Assembly (NCBI RefSeq): GCF_001436755.1
Contig: NZ_AYZD01000011.1
Coordinates: 124,001-188,000, forward strand
Direction: 5' to 3'
Length of the DNA stretch: 64,000 nucleotides
Origin: Liquorilactobacillus aquaticus DSM 21051
Lineage (GTDB): Bacteria > Bacillota > Bacilli > Lactobacillales > Lactobacillaceae
Shown here: piece by piece, positions 8,635 through 17,717 of the stretch
How the letters are laid out: each line of letters begins with the position of its first letter
How positions within the stretch are numbered: position 1 is the stretch's first letter
The notes under the pieces: generated by a model
Databases searched by the model: none
Told to the model about the DNA's origin: nothing
The model's input: the letters and a program-made list of their open reading frames with translations, nothing else
Program-made: the position numbers and the translations under genes

Positions 8635-9531
8635 ATGATAAAAATAGGTCAAACATTCAAAGAATTCAGAACCAGCAAAAATATCACACTTCAAGAAGCA
8701 AGTCAGGGAATCGTTTCGGTCCCCTTTTTGTCTCGTTTTGAACGTGGTCTCACAGATATTTCATTTACGCACTTATTAGAATTACTGAATCGTATCAACG
8801 TTCAATTATCCGAACTGGAGTTTTTGTATCAGACTAGAAGTACTGCCGATAATGATCTATTACCCAATTTTCAGCGAGCTTATCAAAGTGGCAATATCGC
8901 TCGACTGCAAGAATATCTGCGTACTTGGCAAAGTCAATCAGGAAGGTTTGCCAAATTACAAACCATTCAAATAAAAATGATGCTCACAACTTTAGAAGCT
9001 GCGAGCATCACGGACAACGAACTGTTGGTTCTTGAAGATTATTTTAAAAATATCAGCAACTGGACTTTCTTCGAATTATACTTGTTCGGTCATTCTATTC
9101 CCTTTTTAGATAAAGCGTTCATGTTTACCTTGTTTGAAGAACTTCAGAAAAAAGAAATCATCTATGAGAACTTCAGACATGATAATTTTTCCTTGCTGTT
9201 TTACATTTATAATAATATTATTTTATTCCTACTGGACAGCAGTGATTCCCTTGAAATTGCAGAATCACTAGTTTCTAAACTAGAGACCTATTTCAAAAAT
9301 CAGGATAAGGATTACTATCATCGGACACGAATTTTCAATTTAAAAGGTCTGACTCTTTACCTTAAGGGGAAAAAGAAAGAGGGTTTAATACTGCTCAAAA
9401 GAGCAAATCTAATTGCTCATTTGACTGAACATGAGCCCCGATTCTTACTAAACGAAAAGAATTATCTGGCAAAATATCTAACTGCAAAAGAAATAGATTA
9501 TATTTTTGACTTTTCAGATATAAATATCTAG
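8635..9531 (+). CDS. Rgg/GadR/MutR-family transcriptional regulator
   Basis: A 298-residue protein with an N-terminal helix-turn-helix (residues about 5-60: TFKEFRTSKNITLQEAS, VSVPFLSRFERG) and a long helical C-terminal repeat region of the Rgg/MutR type. Rgg proteins bind short peptides or act as stand-alone regulators and usually control adjacent genes. No short hydrophobic pheromone gene was found in the 92-bp gap to the MFS gene. The ribosome site (AGG in TAGGTT) is weak for this genome. Target control of the divergent MFS gene is inferred. Confidence 0.85.
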   Translation: MIKIGQTFKEFRTSKNITLQEASQGIVSVPFLSRFERGLTDISFTHLLELLNRINVQLSELEFLYQTRSTADNDLLPNFQRAYQSGNIARLQEYLRTWQSQSGRFAKLQTIQIKMMLTTLEAASITDNELLVLEDYFKNISNWTFFELYLFGHSIPFLDKAFMFTLFEELQKKEIIYENFRHDNFSLLFYIYNNIILFLLDSSDSLEIAESLVSKLETYFKNQDKDYYHRTRIFNLKGLTLYLKGKKKEGLILLKRANLIAHLTEHEPRFLLNEKNYLAKYLTAKEIDYIFDFSDINI

Positions 9532-9563
9532 TTTATATAATCATTGCAACTGCACAGTGTTTA

Positions 9564-10727
9564 CTAATTATTGCTTTTTACTTTTTTAAAGTAGCCTTGC
9601 TGTGCGTACAACAGCATTGCTAAGATTACTCCGATAACAGTAAAGGCAGCAATGCCGTAAAAACCTGGAAAGTTTTTAATAAGTATTCCCCCGAACACTC
9701 CGCCGATTGCTTCGCCAAGATACATCGCCGCATTTGATAACGAAGAGATCGTGCCACGCGCGTTGCCTGCCTGCGACTGCAGTGTGCTCATGAACAACGG
9801 GAAGATCGCCCCACCGATCAGATAAATAAAAGCTAAGATTATTGTTGCTGCAATTGCTGACGAAGAGAAGGGCAAAATCAGATAGCCTGTGATAAACAAC
9901 AAGAATTCCAGTAAGAATGCTTTTGGTAAAGTAAAAAGCTGCACTAAACGGGAACCAATAAGACTGCCAATAAATTGTCCGGCACCGATAATTAAAATAA
10001 GGCTTCCAATTGAAGCAACCGGCAGTGCAAAACTTTTTGCAAACCATGTTCCGATAAACGAGAAACCACAAAAGTTAGCTGTTTGAAATAATAAATAAGA
10101 AAACAATAATTTCAACACCGATTTATTTTGGGAAACTTCTCGATAGATATTAACTGAATGCGGTTTAGCCGCCGCTTCATTCAAGTCTGGCATATAACTA
10201 ACTACTAAAATAGTCAGTATTAACGCAATACTGCCCACAAAGAAAAATGGAAAACGCCAAGACCAGCCGGCTAAGTAACTGCCTAGAGGTACCCCGATAA
10301 TTTGTGCAATTGCTAAACCCGAAGTTGCGTAACCCATAGTTTTCACGACTTGCCCTTTAGGAAACAGTAATGGGATAGCAGCCCAGATTTGCGGCCCAGC
10401 AGATGCTGCAGCGACACCAGCAATAAAGCGCGTAAACAGCATTAATGGAAAATTATTAGCTAAACCGCAAGCTGCTGTTGCCAGCGTAAAAATAGTTAAT
10501 CCGATAATCAGAATTTTTTTGCGATCGTACTTATCTGAGATAGGCCCGATAATAAGTGCTGAGAGCATATAACCAAATGCGTAAGTACTAACCATGAACC
10601 CAGAGATGCTTGTTGAAATTCCATAGTACTGCGTTAAAGTTGGCAGTAAAGGTGAAACTAAAAAAGTATCTGTTCCAATTACAAACATAACTAGGAAAAA
10701 TAAGAATGAGAGTCGACGATATTTCAA
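9564..10727 (-). CDS. MFS transporter, DHA1/arabinose-efflux-like
   Basis: A 387-residue protein with 12 predicted helices, the loop 2-3 motif GPISDKYDRKKIL, and the motif-C-like GVPLGSYLAGWSWR segment of drug:H+ antiporters. It begins with TTG at 10727, 6 bases after GGAGG. It lies 74 bp downstream of an ArsR-type regulator on the same strand, forming a likely two-gene operon. A multidrug or metabolite exporter is likely; the substrate is unknown. Confidence 0.82.
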   Translation of the reverse strand: MKYRRLSFLFFLVMFVIGTDTFLVSPLLPTLTQYYGISTSISGFMVSTYAFGYMLSALIIGPISDKYDRKKILIIGLTIFTLATAACGLANNFPLMLFTRFIAGVAAASAGPQIWAAIPLLFPKGQVVKTMGYATSGLAIAQIIGVPLGSYLAGWSWRFPFFFVGSIALILTILVVSYMPDLNEAAAKPHSVNIYREVSQNKSVLKLLFSYLLFQTANFCGFSFIGTWFAKSFALPVASIGSLILIIGAGQFIGSLIGSRLVQLFTLPKAFLLEFLLFITGYLILPFSSSAIAATIILAFIYLIGGAIFPLFMSTLQSQAGNARGTISSLSNAAMYLGEAIGGVFGGILIKNFPGFYGIAAFTVIGVILAMLLYAQQGYFKKVKSNN

Positions 10728-10801
10728 GATTGGCCTCCAACTGTTTTATAGTTTTATGATTATCAAACAATACTTCAAAAAAATAAGCACAAATGTGCCT
10801 A

Positions 10802-11095
10802 TCAGAGTAATTTCAGCAACCCAGGAAGCAGCGTTTCAATTTTCTCTTTATTCAAACTAACATACTTCTGTCTTCCTTGCGTACGGGTATTGGTAATTCC
10901 AATCTCTCTTAATGTCCGCAAATGGTACGACATAGTTGATTTGTCAATTTCCACATGCTGATTCAATTCGTTGCACCCCATTTCGTGACCAACATGATAA
11001 AGCATAGAAATAATTTTGTATCGTCCCGGATCGGAGAGAGCAAAGAAAACTCGTTGTTTAATTTCTGTATCTGTATTTAATTGTTTGATATCCAT
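10802..11095 (-). CDS. ArsR-family regulator (with MFS gene)
   Basis: A 97-residue winged-helix protein of the ArsR/SmtB superfamily. The core is FFALSDPGRYKIISML, GCNELNQHVEIDKSTMSYHLRTLREIGI, then the wing RTQGRQKYVSLN. No obvious metal-binding ELCVCDL motif is present, so it likely senses an organic ligand or is one of the metal-independent members. It is co-oriented with and upstream of the MFS exporter at 9564, which it probably represses. It resembles the second ArsR protein at 12004. Confidence 0.85.
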   Translation of the reverse strand: MDIKQLNTDTEIKQRVFFALSDPGRYKIISMLYHVGHEMGCNELNQHVEIDKSTMSYHLRTLREIGITNTRTQGRQKYVSLNKEKIETLLPGLLKLL

Positions 11096-11307
11096 AAAAC
11101 AATATTCTCACTTTTTGTATACTTTTTCAAGTAAAAATAAATTGAACAATATGCAATGTTTAGATTACGTAATAAAAATTCCAATCTTTGTTTTAAAATT
11201 AATTATTTAAGCATGATGTGACTGCTGTAATCCAATACCTCCTGCTTAGCTATTATAGGAACCAATTTTAAATTATTTTTTCAAACCTTACGCAAGCTAC
11301 GAACTCG

Positions 11308-11943
11308 TCAACCTTTTTCTTGCAAAGTGTGCGCCTTGCCCTCCTGATCCAAAACGCGTTGAACTGCTGTACGTTCCCTCATCTTAGAGTCAAATCTCTG
11401 TAAGTTCTTAAAAGCATCGAAACTATACCCTAATCTTTTGATCCAGTTAGTTATTACAAACAAATAGGCATCTGGAGCGGAAAATTTGTTGTTAACTAAA
11501 TATTCCTGTTGTTTCAGGACATTGTCGACCAACTTCAGTCTGGGAAGAACCCGATTATAGACAAATTTCTTCGAGTCATCTGTATTTGGCAGCCAATTGC
11601 CTTTTCTAAAGGGCGAAATGAAGTTTTTATGTAACTCAGTGGCTATGTAGTTTAACCACATCCTTTGTTCCCAATAGCTTCTACTCCCATATTTCTCTAT
11701 CAAGTGATTTCCGTTTGTCTGCCCACCAATATATTCCAAGATAACTGCGCATTCTGTCAGCACACTATCACTATCCGTTTTCAAGACTGGAACATAAGAC
11801 TTAGGATTCAGTAAATTATAATCTCCACCATCCCAAGTCTTAGCGTCCAAATTGACCTTCTCCAATGAATATGACATACCACTTTCCTCCAACAAAATAT
11901 GCGGTGCCATGGAGCTGGAACCAGAAGCATAAAATAATTTCAT
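11308..11943 (-). CDS. Glutathione S-transferase-like protein
   Basis: A 211-residue protein with an N-terminal thioredoxin-fold GST domain (MKLFYASGSSSMAPHILLEESG, then PKSYVPVL with the cis-proline, then LTECAVILEYI with the Glu/Cys glutathione loop) and an all-helical C-terminal domain. The pattern is closest to beta-class GSTs of Proteobacteria, but their catalytic Cys10 is Ser here. The gene follows an ArsR regulator by 60 bp. GSTs are uncommon in lactic acid bacteria, many of which lack glutathione synthesis, so acquisition by transfer is possible. The substrate is unknown. Confidence 0.78.
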   Translation of the reverse strand: MKLFYASGSSSMAPHILLEESGMSYSLEKVNLDAKTWDGGDYNLLNPKSYVPVLKTDSDSVLTECAVILEYIGGQTNGNHLIEKYGSRSYWEQRMWLNYIATELHKNFISPFRKGNWLPNTDDSKKFVYNRVLPRLKLVDNVLKQQEYLVNNKFSAPDAYLFVITNWIKRLGYSFDAFKNLQRFDSKMRERTAVQRVLDQEGKAHTLQEKG

Positions 11944-12003
11944 AGTAATTCTTCTTTCTTTATTTTTATATCCATCGAAATAACAATTTAAAATAAAAAG
12001 GAT

Positions 12004-12291
12004 TCATAATGAATCCAAAAAGCTGGGCAGATATCTATTGAATGTTTCCATATTTAAAGACAAATATTTAGTCTGAGCCTGCTGCCTAGTTTTAGTTAGT
12101 CCAGCTTGGCGCAATGCCTTAAAATGATATGAAACCGTCGAAGGTGCTATTTGCAATAAACGGCTTACTTCACCACAATTCAATTCATGGTCACTATCCC
12201 TTAAGATCTTAATGATTCGAATACGATTAGGCTCACTAAGGGCGCCGAACAATTCTGCTAGTTTATTTTCTTTTTCTATTTCGATATTCAT
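12004..12291 (-). CDS. ArsR-family regulator (with GST gene)
   Basis: A 95-residue winged-helix protein: LFGALSEPNRIRIIKIL, then LNCGEVSRLLQIAPSTVSYHFKALRQAGL, then QQAQTKYLSLN. It is the same subtype as the regulator at 10802. No metal-binding cysteine cluster is clear. It precedes the GST gene on the same strand and most likely autoregulates the pair. Only 42 bp separate it from the upstream ABC binding-protein gene, with no clear terminator between, so some read-through is possible. Confidence 0.84.
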   Translation of the reverse strand: MNIEIEKENKLAELFGALSEPNRIRIIKILRDSDHELNCGEVSRLLQIAPSTVSYHFKALRQAGLTKTRQQAQTKYLSLNMETFNRYLPSFLDSL

Positions 12292-12333
12292 AGAAACAGT
12301 TTAACTCTTCTTCAAAACAATTACAATGATGAA

Positions 12334-13185
12334 TTATTGCCCATCATATTTATTACTTTGAATAGTAAACTTTTTCGAGATGTGAGCACTCGGTTTCTTT
12401 GTGACATCAGCACCATAGTACTTCTTCGCCATTTTAGACAGTGAACCACTCTTTTTCAGCTTAGCAAGTTGAGCATTGACCTGCTTTTGAAGTTTCTTAT
12501 TACTCTTACCAATGATAATTCCTTCACCTTTGCTGCCTTCATTAGTAGTGAAGTACATATTAGGAATAATCTTAAGCCCGTTATTAGGTACTGCCTTAAG
12601 TGCCAGTTTCTGCAAGTAGTAATCATTCATAATAAAATCAGTTTTGCCACTCTTAACATCCCTGAGGTAAACATCATTAGTCACGTTATCATAGTTGACC
12701 GGTTTAGCACCTAACTGTTGGGCGAGCCGCTGGTAACTAGTACCTGCTTCACCTGCAGAACGTTTTCCCTTAAGGTCAGCCCACTTGTGAATCCCAGAAT
12801 TGTCACTTGCACGGACTATTAAACTGTCGAAAGAATGCTTTATCGGCACTGACATCAAGTAGTTCTTTTTCCTGACAGGTGAAATTGCAAAGTCATTAAT
12901 TGCCACGTCTGCCTTGCCAGACTTGACTGCAGTCAGCATGCCATCAACTCCGTACTCCTTAAAAATCACCTTCTTATGCATTTTTTTAGCAACTGCCTTA
13001 ATAACCTCAATGTCATATCCAGTCAGCTTCTTTGTTTTGGAATCATGATACGAGGTTGGATAAAGAGTCCCCGAAGTAGCAACTGTCAAAGTACCGTTAG
13101 CGGCACTGACATTGCTCGCACCAACGAGTCCAATAACAAAGGTGATCATAAGTACTAAAGAAAATAACCATTTTTTGCGTAACAT
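12334..13185 (-). CDS. Amino-acid ABC transporter substrate-binding protein
   Basis: A 283-residue family 3 extracellular solute-binding protein. Residues about 1-29 form a signal peptide (LRKKWLFSLVLMITFVIGLV, then SNVSA) with no lipobox cysteine, so it should be released or held otherwise. The mature part has the two-lobe signature ATSGTLYPTSYHD, LTGYDIEVIKAVAKKM and AGEAGTSYQRLAQQLGAK, typical of polar or cystine-type amino-acid binders. The ATG at 13185 follows GGAGG by 9 bases; the upstream ATG at 13224 has no site. It lies downstream of a permease gene. No ATPase gene is nearby. Confidence 0.87.
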   Translation of the reverse strand: MLRKKWLFSLVLMITFVIGLVGASNVSAANGTLTVATSGTLYPTSYHDSKTKKLTGYDIEVIKAVAKKMHKKVIFKEYGVDGMLTAVKSGKADVAINDFAISPVRKKNYLMSVPIKHSFDSLIVRASDNSGIHKWADLKGKRSAGEAGTSYQRLAQQLGAKPVNYDNVTNDVYLRDVKSGKTDFIMNDYYLQKLALKAVPNNGLKIIPNMYFTTNEGSKGEGIIIGKSNKKLQKQVNAQLAKLKKSGSLSKMAKKYYGADVTKKPSAHISKKFTIQSNKYDGQ

Positions 13186-13284
13186 ATGCAAATTCCTCCC
13201 CTTAGATAACAGTTTAATTACCAACCGTTTTAATAATAAGCTTTAGCAAGCGCTGTCACAAATAAAAAAGCTCCTTAATAGAAA

Positions 13285-13923
13285 TCAGTAGTGAAAACGT
13301 CGTTCTGTCAGCTGTTCAAGAAAGCTTAGACCGCAACAGACTAGCCAATAAATAATTGCGATCACGATGTAAATAGTCATATAGTCCTGACTGGCACCAG
13401 CAGTGATCTTAGCCTTCATAAACATTTCTGAGACAGTGATCATCGCAGCAAGGGAAGTTCCTTTAAACATATCGAGGAGCACATTACCCAGGGCGGGCAA
13501 CGCAATACGAAAAGCCTGGGGGAGAATCACGTAACGCATTGCTGCAAAATTTGAAAGTCCAAGCGCCCGGGCTGCATCAGATTGTGTCTCATTAATTCCA
13601 ATAAGAGCGGAACGATAGTATTCTGCCACAAAGGCGCTGGAAACGAGTGTTAATGATAGAATAGCAGCAGGAATCGCATCCATGTTGGCACCAAAGTAGG
13701 TCAAGAACAAAACTACAAGCACAGGGACTCCTCTGAAAAACGAAATGTAGAAACGGGCAAACAAGCTAAATAAGCGATTATGGCTAATTCGCAGAAACAT
13801 TATAAAAATACCCCCAATATTGGCCAGAAAAAAACAAACTGCAAGTAAAAAGAGCGAAAGCGGCAATCCACTGAGAATTGTTGGCAGCGAGTCAAGGGCC
13901 AGCGTGGGATCAAATAGCTTCAT
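13285..13923 (-). CDS. Amino-acid ABC transporter permease
   Basis: A 212-residue inner-membrane permease of the His/Glu/cystine family with about five helices. The coupling-helix motif YRSALIGINETQSDAARALGL..VILPQAFRIALPALGN is present around residues 107-150. AAGGAG lies 9 bases before the ATG. The substrate-binding protein follows at 13185. Systems of this kind normally include a cytoplasmic ATPase gene; none is found on either side, so the pair must borrow one encoded elsewhere or be non-functional. Confidence 0.88.
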   Translation of the reverse strand: MKLFDPTLALDSLPTILSGLPLSLFLLAVCFFLANIGGIFIMFLRISHNRLFSLFARFYISFFRGVPVLVVLFLTYFGANMDAIPAAILSLTLVSSAFVAEYYRSALIGINETQSDAARALGLSNFAAMRYVILPQAFRIALPALGNVLLDMFKGTSLAAMITVSEMFMKAKITAGASQDYMTIYIVIAIIYWLVCCGLSFLEQLTERRFHY

Positions 13924-14288
13924 GATGAAAAACTCCTTAATATTTATTTATACTGTAGACACTTCCTTATAATAGAACCTAGTATGCCAAAGTGCTAAAT
14001 AAAAGACCCTTTGACAGAAGATTCGTATGCGGATACAAAAACTGGTCACATTTTCTCATCAGCAGCCGCTAACAAAGAACCATATTTTTAAAAAGTTTAA
14101 AGAAAAAGTACATCAAAAACCCAAAAAACATAACGAATTCAGAAAACCCGACAAATATTTAACTGAACCTGTTGTCTAATTTTAATCCGCCTTTTTCAAT
14201 ACAGGATTTTAAAATAATTCAAAGCTTTCAAATGCACTCTTTATAAAAAGCGCTGTATTTTTTTGCAAACTGGACGAACTATCTAGCT
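13924..14288. other. Gene-free intergenic stretch
   Basis: This stretch lies between the permease gene leader and the stop codon of the DUF4767 lipoprotein. It is AT-rich with a weak 8-bp hairpin after the lipoprotein stop (about 14240-14260), without a convincing T-tract. I see no gene, RNA or repeat. Confidence 0.4.
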
Positions 14289-15404
14289 CTAGTCAGCATC
14301 ATCATAATACGTAATATCATCATACTTTTGCCCTTGCATTTTTTGGGCTAAATCGACCGTATTATAATAAGTTTGGGAGCACCAAGCTCCAGCCCCGCCA
14401 GCTTCTACCATAACCTCAATGCTTTGGCCGTTATAACTTTCTTGTTTAACACCATAGTATTCACCAGCACCAGCTGTTTGATTCCAGCCTTTAAGGTTCA
14501 CAAAGTTGATACCGCGAATACTTTGCTGACTTACACTAGCCCAATCTGAGTGTTCAGTGTTCTGCGATGAGTCAGTGTTGCTATCGTGCACATGCAGATA
14601 AACTTTAGACCCATCTGCAGTCAAAGTATCGTCCGTAATTGTGACCGTATTAAGCTTACCATCCTGGTCATAACCATACCACGTCCGTTTCAGAGCTGCT
14701 GGGACAATTGAAGCTGTCTTCTGACTCTTGCTCTGACTGCTTGAATTTGGGACCGTCGCACTTTGCCCCTTAACAAGGTTGGCAAATCCAGTGCTCAATA
14801 CTTTATTTTCTGTCTGCTTAAAATGGATCAAATGATTAGGCATCCCCTGATTCTGTTGTGTGATCAGCACTTCAGGCTGTCCATTATGCAACGCGAAAAG
14901 ATATAAATGCTCACCCATATTTTGAGTGTGTTCAGCATCAGAATAGACGGCGACCACTTCATATTCTTTAGTACCGCTGCCTGTATCTGACCATTCAATT
15001 GAAACTTGTTGGTCATCAACTGCTGTTGTCTTCTGCGCCAGCTCATTGGGATACTTCACCCCATAAAAATTAACATTCTTGGCGGGTGTGTAACTTTCAT
15101 ATTGCTGGTCCATCGTCTGCTGCCACTGATCCATAAATTTATGCAGTGCAGCCGCTTTGGCACTGTTCCAACGAGTTGTTTCATGCTTGGTAGAACCGCT
15201 ACTTGAGCTAGTACCTTCCGAACTAGAAGAAGCTGACACATCACTTTGATTCTTCCTAGTTGAGTCCTTGACCGTCTTTTTCTGTGTCGATGTGCTGCTG
15301 TCCTTGTTGGCAAAAGCTGGTTGTTTGTTGGAAGCGCAGGCAGTAACCACCATCATTAGTCCTGTAAACACCAAAAACAAAACTAATTTTCTGTTCAATC
15401 TCAT
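14289..15404 (-). CDS. DUF4767 lipoprotein
   Basis: A 371-residue surface lipoprotein. A signal peptide ends in the lipobox VTAC with the lipidated Cys23, followed by a Ser/Thr/Lys-rich linker to about residue 75. The next region (RWNSAKAAALHKFMDQW, then a YGVKYP segment) matches DUF4767, a lactobacillus/enterococcus surface domain of unknown function. A C-terminal region of about 130 residues has an ERTWYGYDQDG-like calycin-type start (RTWYGYDQDGKLNTVTI). The ATG follows GGGGGAG. It lies only 27 bp after the glycosyltransferase gene at 15432 and is probably co-transcribed with it. Confidence 0.75.
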   Translation of the reverse strand: MRLNRKLVLFLVFTGLMMVVTACASNKQPAFANKDSSTSTQKKTVKDSTRKNQSDVSASSSSEGTSSSSGSTKHETTRWNSAKAAALHKFMDQWQQTMDQQYESYTPAKNVNFYGVKYPNELAQKTTAVDDQQVSIEWSDTGSGTKEYEVVAVYSDAEHTQNMGEHLYLFALHNGQPEVLITQQNQGMPNHLIHFKQTENKVLSTGFANLVKGQSATVPNSSSQSKSQKTASIVPAALKRTWYGYDQDGKLNTVTITDDTLTADGSKVYLHVHDSNTDSSQNTEHSDWASVSQQSIRGINFVNLKGWNQTAGAGEYYGVKQESYNGQSIEVMVEAGGAGAWCSQTYYNTVDLAQKMQGQKYDDITYYDDAD

Positions 15405-15431
15405 TAGTTTTTCTCCCCCTAAAAATTAGTC

Positions 15432-17624
15432 TTACAACCCCCGGTGACACAAGACCCATAATTTTTTAACTTCCAAATCTCCTGGCAATAATTCCGCAAG
15501 TTCAAGAATTAATGGTTCTGCTTGCTTGTTCTCACCTCGCTGGAGCATCTCAAGCACCTGCACTTTGACTTGGCTCCCTAAACGAGCCATTTCAGCGTTT
15601 ACCTGCTGCTGTTTTTGATTCTTTTCATCGTACTCCCGCAGTAGTCTTTTTATCAATCGATCTGCAGCTTCATAATATTTCAGACCTTGTCTCAGATCAG
15701 CTAAATATTGTGCTTCATGCTCTGCTTTTCTTTCCGCAATCGCACGCTGTACAAAAATTCCAAAACGAATTTCACTTGGCAACATACTAGATGTTTCACC
15801 TTCTAATAATTCTGGCAAATAAATCGTTTGAGCAAAATTAACTACATTATCTGCATAATTTCCTAGCTCATTCTTAATCTCAGCCGTCGTAATGTCAGGA
15901 CTGAACAGATACTTATGCCTCAATGACATCAAAAGCAGCTCGCGTTTTGAACAACTATCCCAAACTTGCTCGATCTGTTCAGCAAAGGCTGGAATTTGTG
16001 CGCGTTTTTTAGCATAGACGATTACAATTTGATTTACAGTTGCCAAATATTCTTCATAAGTAAGCGATTCGATATGTGGAGTTGGATCAATTTTATTGCG
16101 AATCAATAATGCAAATAGCTCATCATAAGGTACGGTACATTTAACTTGGGCTTTTTGCAGTTTACTCATTCTTTGTGTAAACATGCCCGTTTTTTCTGCA
16201 TCTAAAGCTCTTTGGATCAAAATAAATGCATCTTCACTTTGAAGCTTTGCAATAAACTTTACAAATTTTTTCTCATCAACCTCTAGATCTTCTTTCACTG
16301 CTCTGACAGCAATTCCAAAAATGACTGGAAGTTTGCCTCCCTTATCCGCTATCTGTTCACAAATTTCCTGTAAAATTTTTAAATTATTTGCATGGTATGC
16401 AGCCATCATTACAATTGGCAAAGTTTGATTGATATGCTCAACACTGCCTGCCCACGGGAGTTTTTCCGCTACATGCAGGACTTTTTGCCAATTTTTGTTT
16501 TTCTTTTCGTGAATCAAAAGATCCGCGCTTAACCCAAAAAGCTTAGTTAGTGAAACATCACTTTTAAAATAGAAAGACTCTTGCTTAAGATATTCTTCTT
16601 TATGTTTCTTTAGCCAGTGGTAATTCTTGACATAGTCTAAAACATATTTTGCAGCTTCATTTTCTCTTTTAGAGTTGATAAAAATGATATAAGTAAGATT
16701 ATCTAAAATGCAGCACTCATATTGTACAAGATGCAACAGTGGTTCATACTTTTGTTTTACTTCTAATGCTGTTTTCCATTTTTTTTCAGCTATCAATGCT
16801 CTTAATAAGTAAGCAAATATAGTAAAAGCGTCTCGTTGGATACTACCATCTGGCTTATCGATTTGCGCAAACTGCTTTAAAGCCTTAACAGCTTCTTTTT
16901 TAACTTTTTTTCGTTCTTCTTCCGTCCTGACACCATAGCCAGCCAGTAGCTGTGCCCACATATGCATGTTCCGCGGATCTTCTATTAAGGACTCTTTAAG
17001 CAGCTTCTCGTTGCGCTCAAGCTTTTTCTTACTACTCTTACCAACGTAACCATAGTGATGCACAAATGCATCGACATGCTTGAAAGGCAAGTGCATTAAT
17101 GAAAAACGCTCATGAATTCTGCCTTCGAATTTTAACCCTTTGAATAATTTAATACATTGCGGTGTTTTTATTTCTCTATATATTGTTCCCTCAAGATTTT
17201 GATAATTATGCTTGTTGAAATAGACCGTGTTATATTGAGTGTATTCTTTTTTATTATTAAAAAACGCAAGCAGACTTTTAACATTGTCAAACCATTCATC
17301 ATCATCAATAAAAAGAAACCATTCACCCTGTGCCAATTTTAATCCTGCATTGCGTGCTGCAGCAAAATCATCACACCATTCAAACCGAACGATCTTATCT
17401 GCATATTTTTTCGCAACTTCAAGTGAACCGTCACTTTTTTCCGCACCAACAGTATCAACAACGATCAACTCGCTATCTACCTGTTCAAGCAGTGGCCGCA
17501 ATGATTCCAAACAATTATGAATTGTTGTAATACTATTTGAAACTAATAAAGAAATTGTCAACAAACATTTTGTACTTTTAGCTGTCGGGGACTCCCACAC
17601 CTTATTATCAATTGTTCTATTCAT
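15432..17624 (-). CDS. Family 2 glycosyltransferase with C-terminal helical-repeat region, candidate flagellin glycosyltransferase
   Basis: A 730-residue cytoplasmic protein. Residues about 20-230 are a GT-A family 2 glycosyltransferase (LLTISLLVSN, LIVVDTVG, FAAARNAGL, and the DXD-type FIDDDEWF at 106-112). The remaining 500 residues are helical and TPR-like, as in SunS-type and TPR-GT2 enzymes that glycosylate proteins. It is the first gene after the hag-flaG-fliD-fliT-fliS block and precedes a lipoprotein gene. The location suggests O-glycosylation of the Ser/Thr-rich flagellin; this is an inference. AAGGAG lies 11 bases before the ATG. Confidence 0.78.
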   Translation of the reverse strand: MNRTIDNKVWESPTAKSTKCLLTISLLVSNSITTIHNCLESLRPLLEQVDSELIVVDTVGAEKSDGSLEVAKKYADKIVRFEWCDDFAAARNAGLKLAQGEWFLFIDDDEWFDNVKSLLAFFNNKKEYTQYNTVYFNKHNYQNLEGTIYREIKTPQCIKLFKGLKFEGRIHERFSLMHLPFKHVDAFVHHYGYVGKSSKKKLERNEKLLKESLIEDPRNMHMWAQLLAGYGVRTEEERKKVKKEAVKALKQFAQIDKPDGSIQRDAFTIFAYLLRALIAEKKWKTALEVKQKYEPLLHLVQYECCILDNLTYIIFINSKRENEAAKYVLDYVKNYHWLKKHKEEYLKQESFYFKSDVSLTKLFGLSADLLIHEKKNKNWQKVLHVAEKLPWAGSVEHINQTLPIVMMAAYHANNLKILQEICEQIADKGGKLPVIFGIAVRAVKEDLEVDEKKFVKFIAKLQSEDAFILIQRALDAEKTGMFTQRMSKLQKAQVKCTVPYDELFALLIRNKIDPTPHIESLTYEEYLATVNQIVIVYAKKRAQIPAFAEQIEQVWDSCSKRELLLMSLRHKYLFSPDITTAEIKNELGNYADNVVNFAQTIYLPELLEGETSSMLPSEIRFGIFVQRAIAERKAEHEAQYLADLRQGLKYYEAADRLIKRLLREYDEKNQKQQQVNAEMARLGSQVKVQVLEMLQRGENKQAEPLILELAELLPGDLEVKKLWVLCHRGL

Positions 17625-17667
17625 AAATAAGTTTACTCCTTATCGAATTTTTGCTAATCATTATGTA

Positions 17668-17708
17668 TTAAAACCGCCCTGAAAGCATTTAATCAAGGCG
17701 GTTTTTTT
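17668..17708 (-). terminator. Hairpin terminator after fliS
   Basis: AAACCGCC (17671-17678) pairs with GGCGGTTT (17697-17704), extended by A-T pairs on both sides. It lies just after the fliS stop at 17718 and before the glycosyltransferase gene. The minus-strand T-tract is short (TTTT, partly within the stem), so leakage is possible; the plus-strand T-tract is longer. Confidence 0.65.
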
Positions 17709-17717
17709 AATTCCCAA

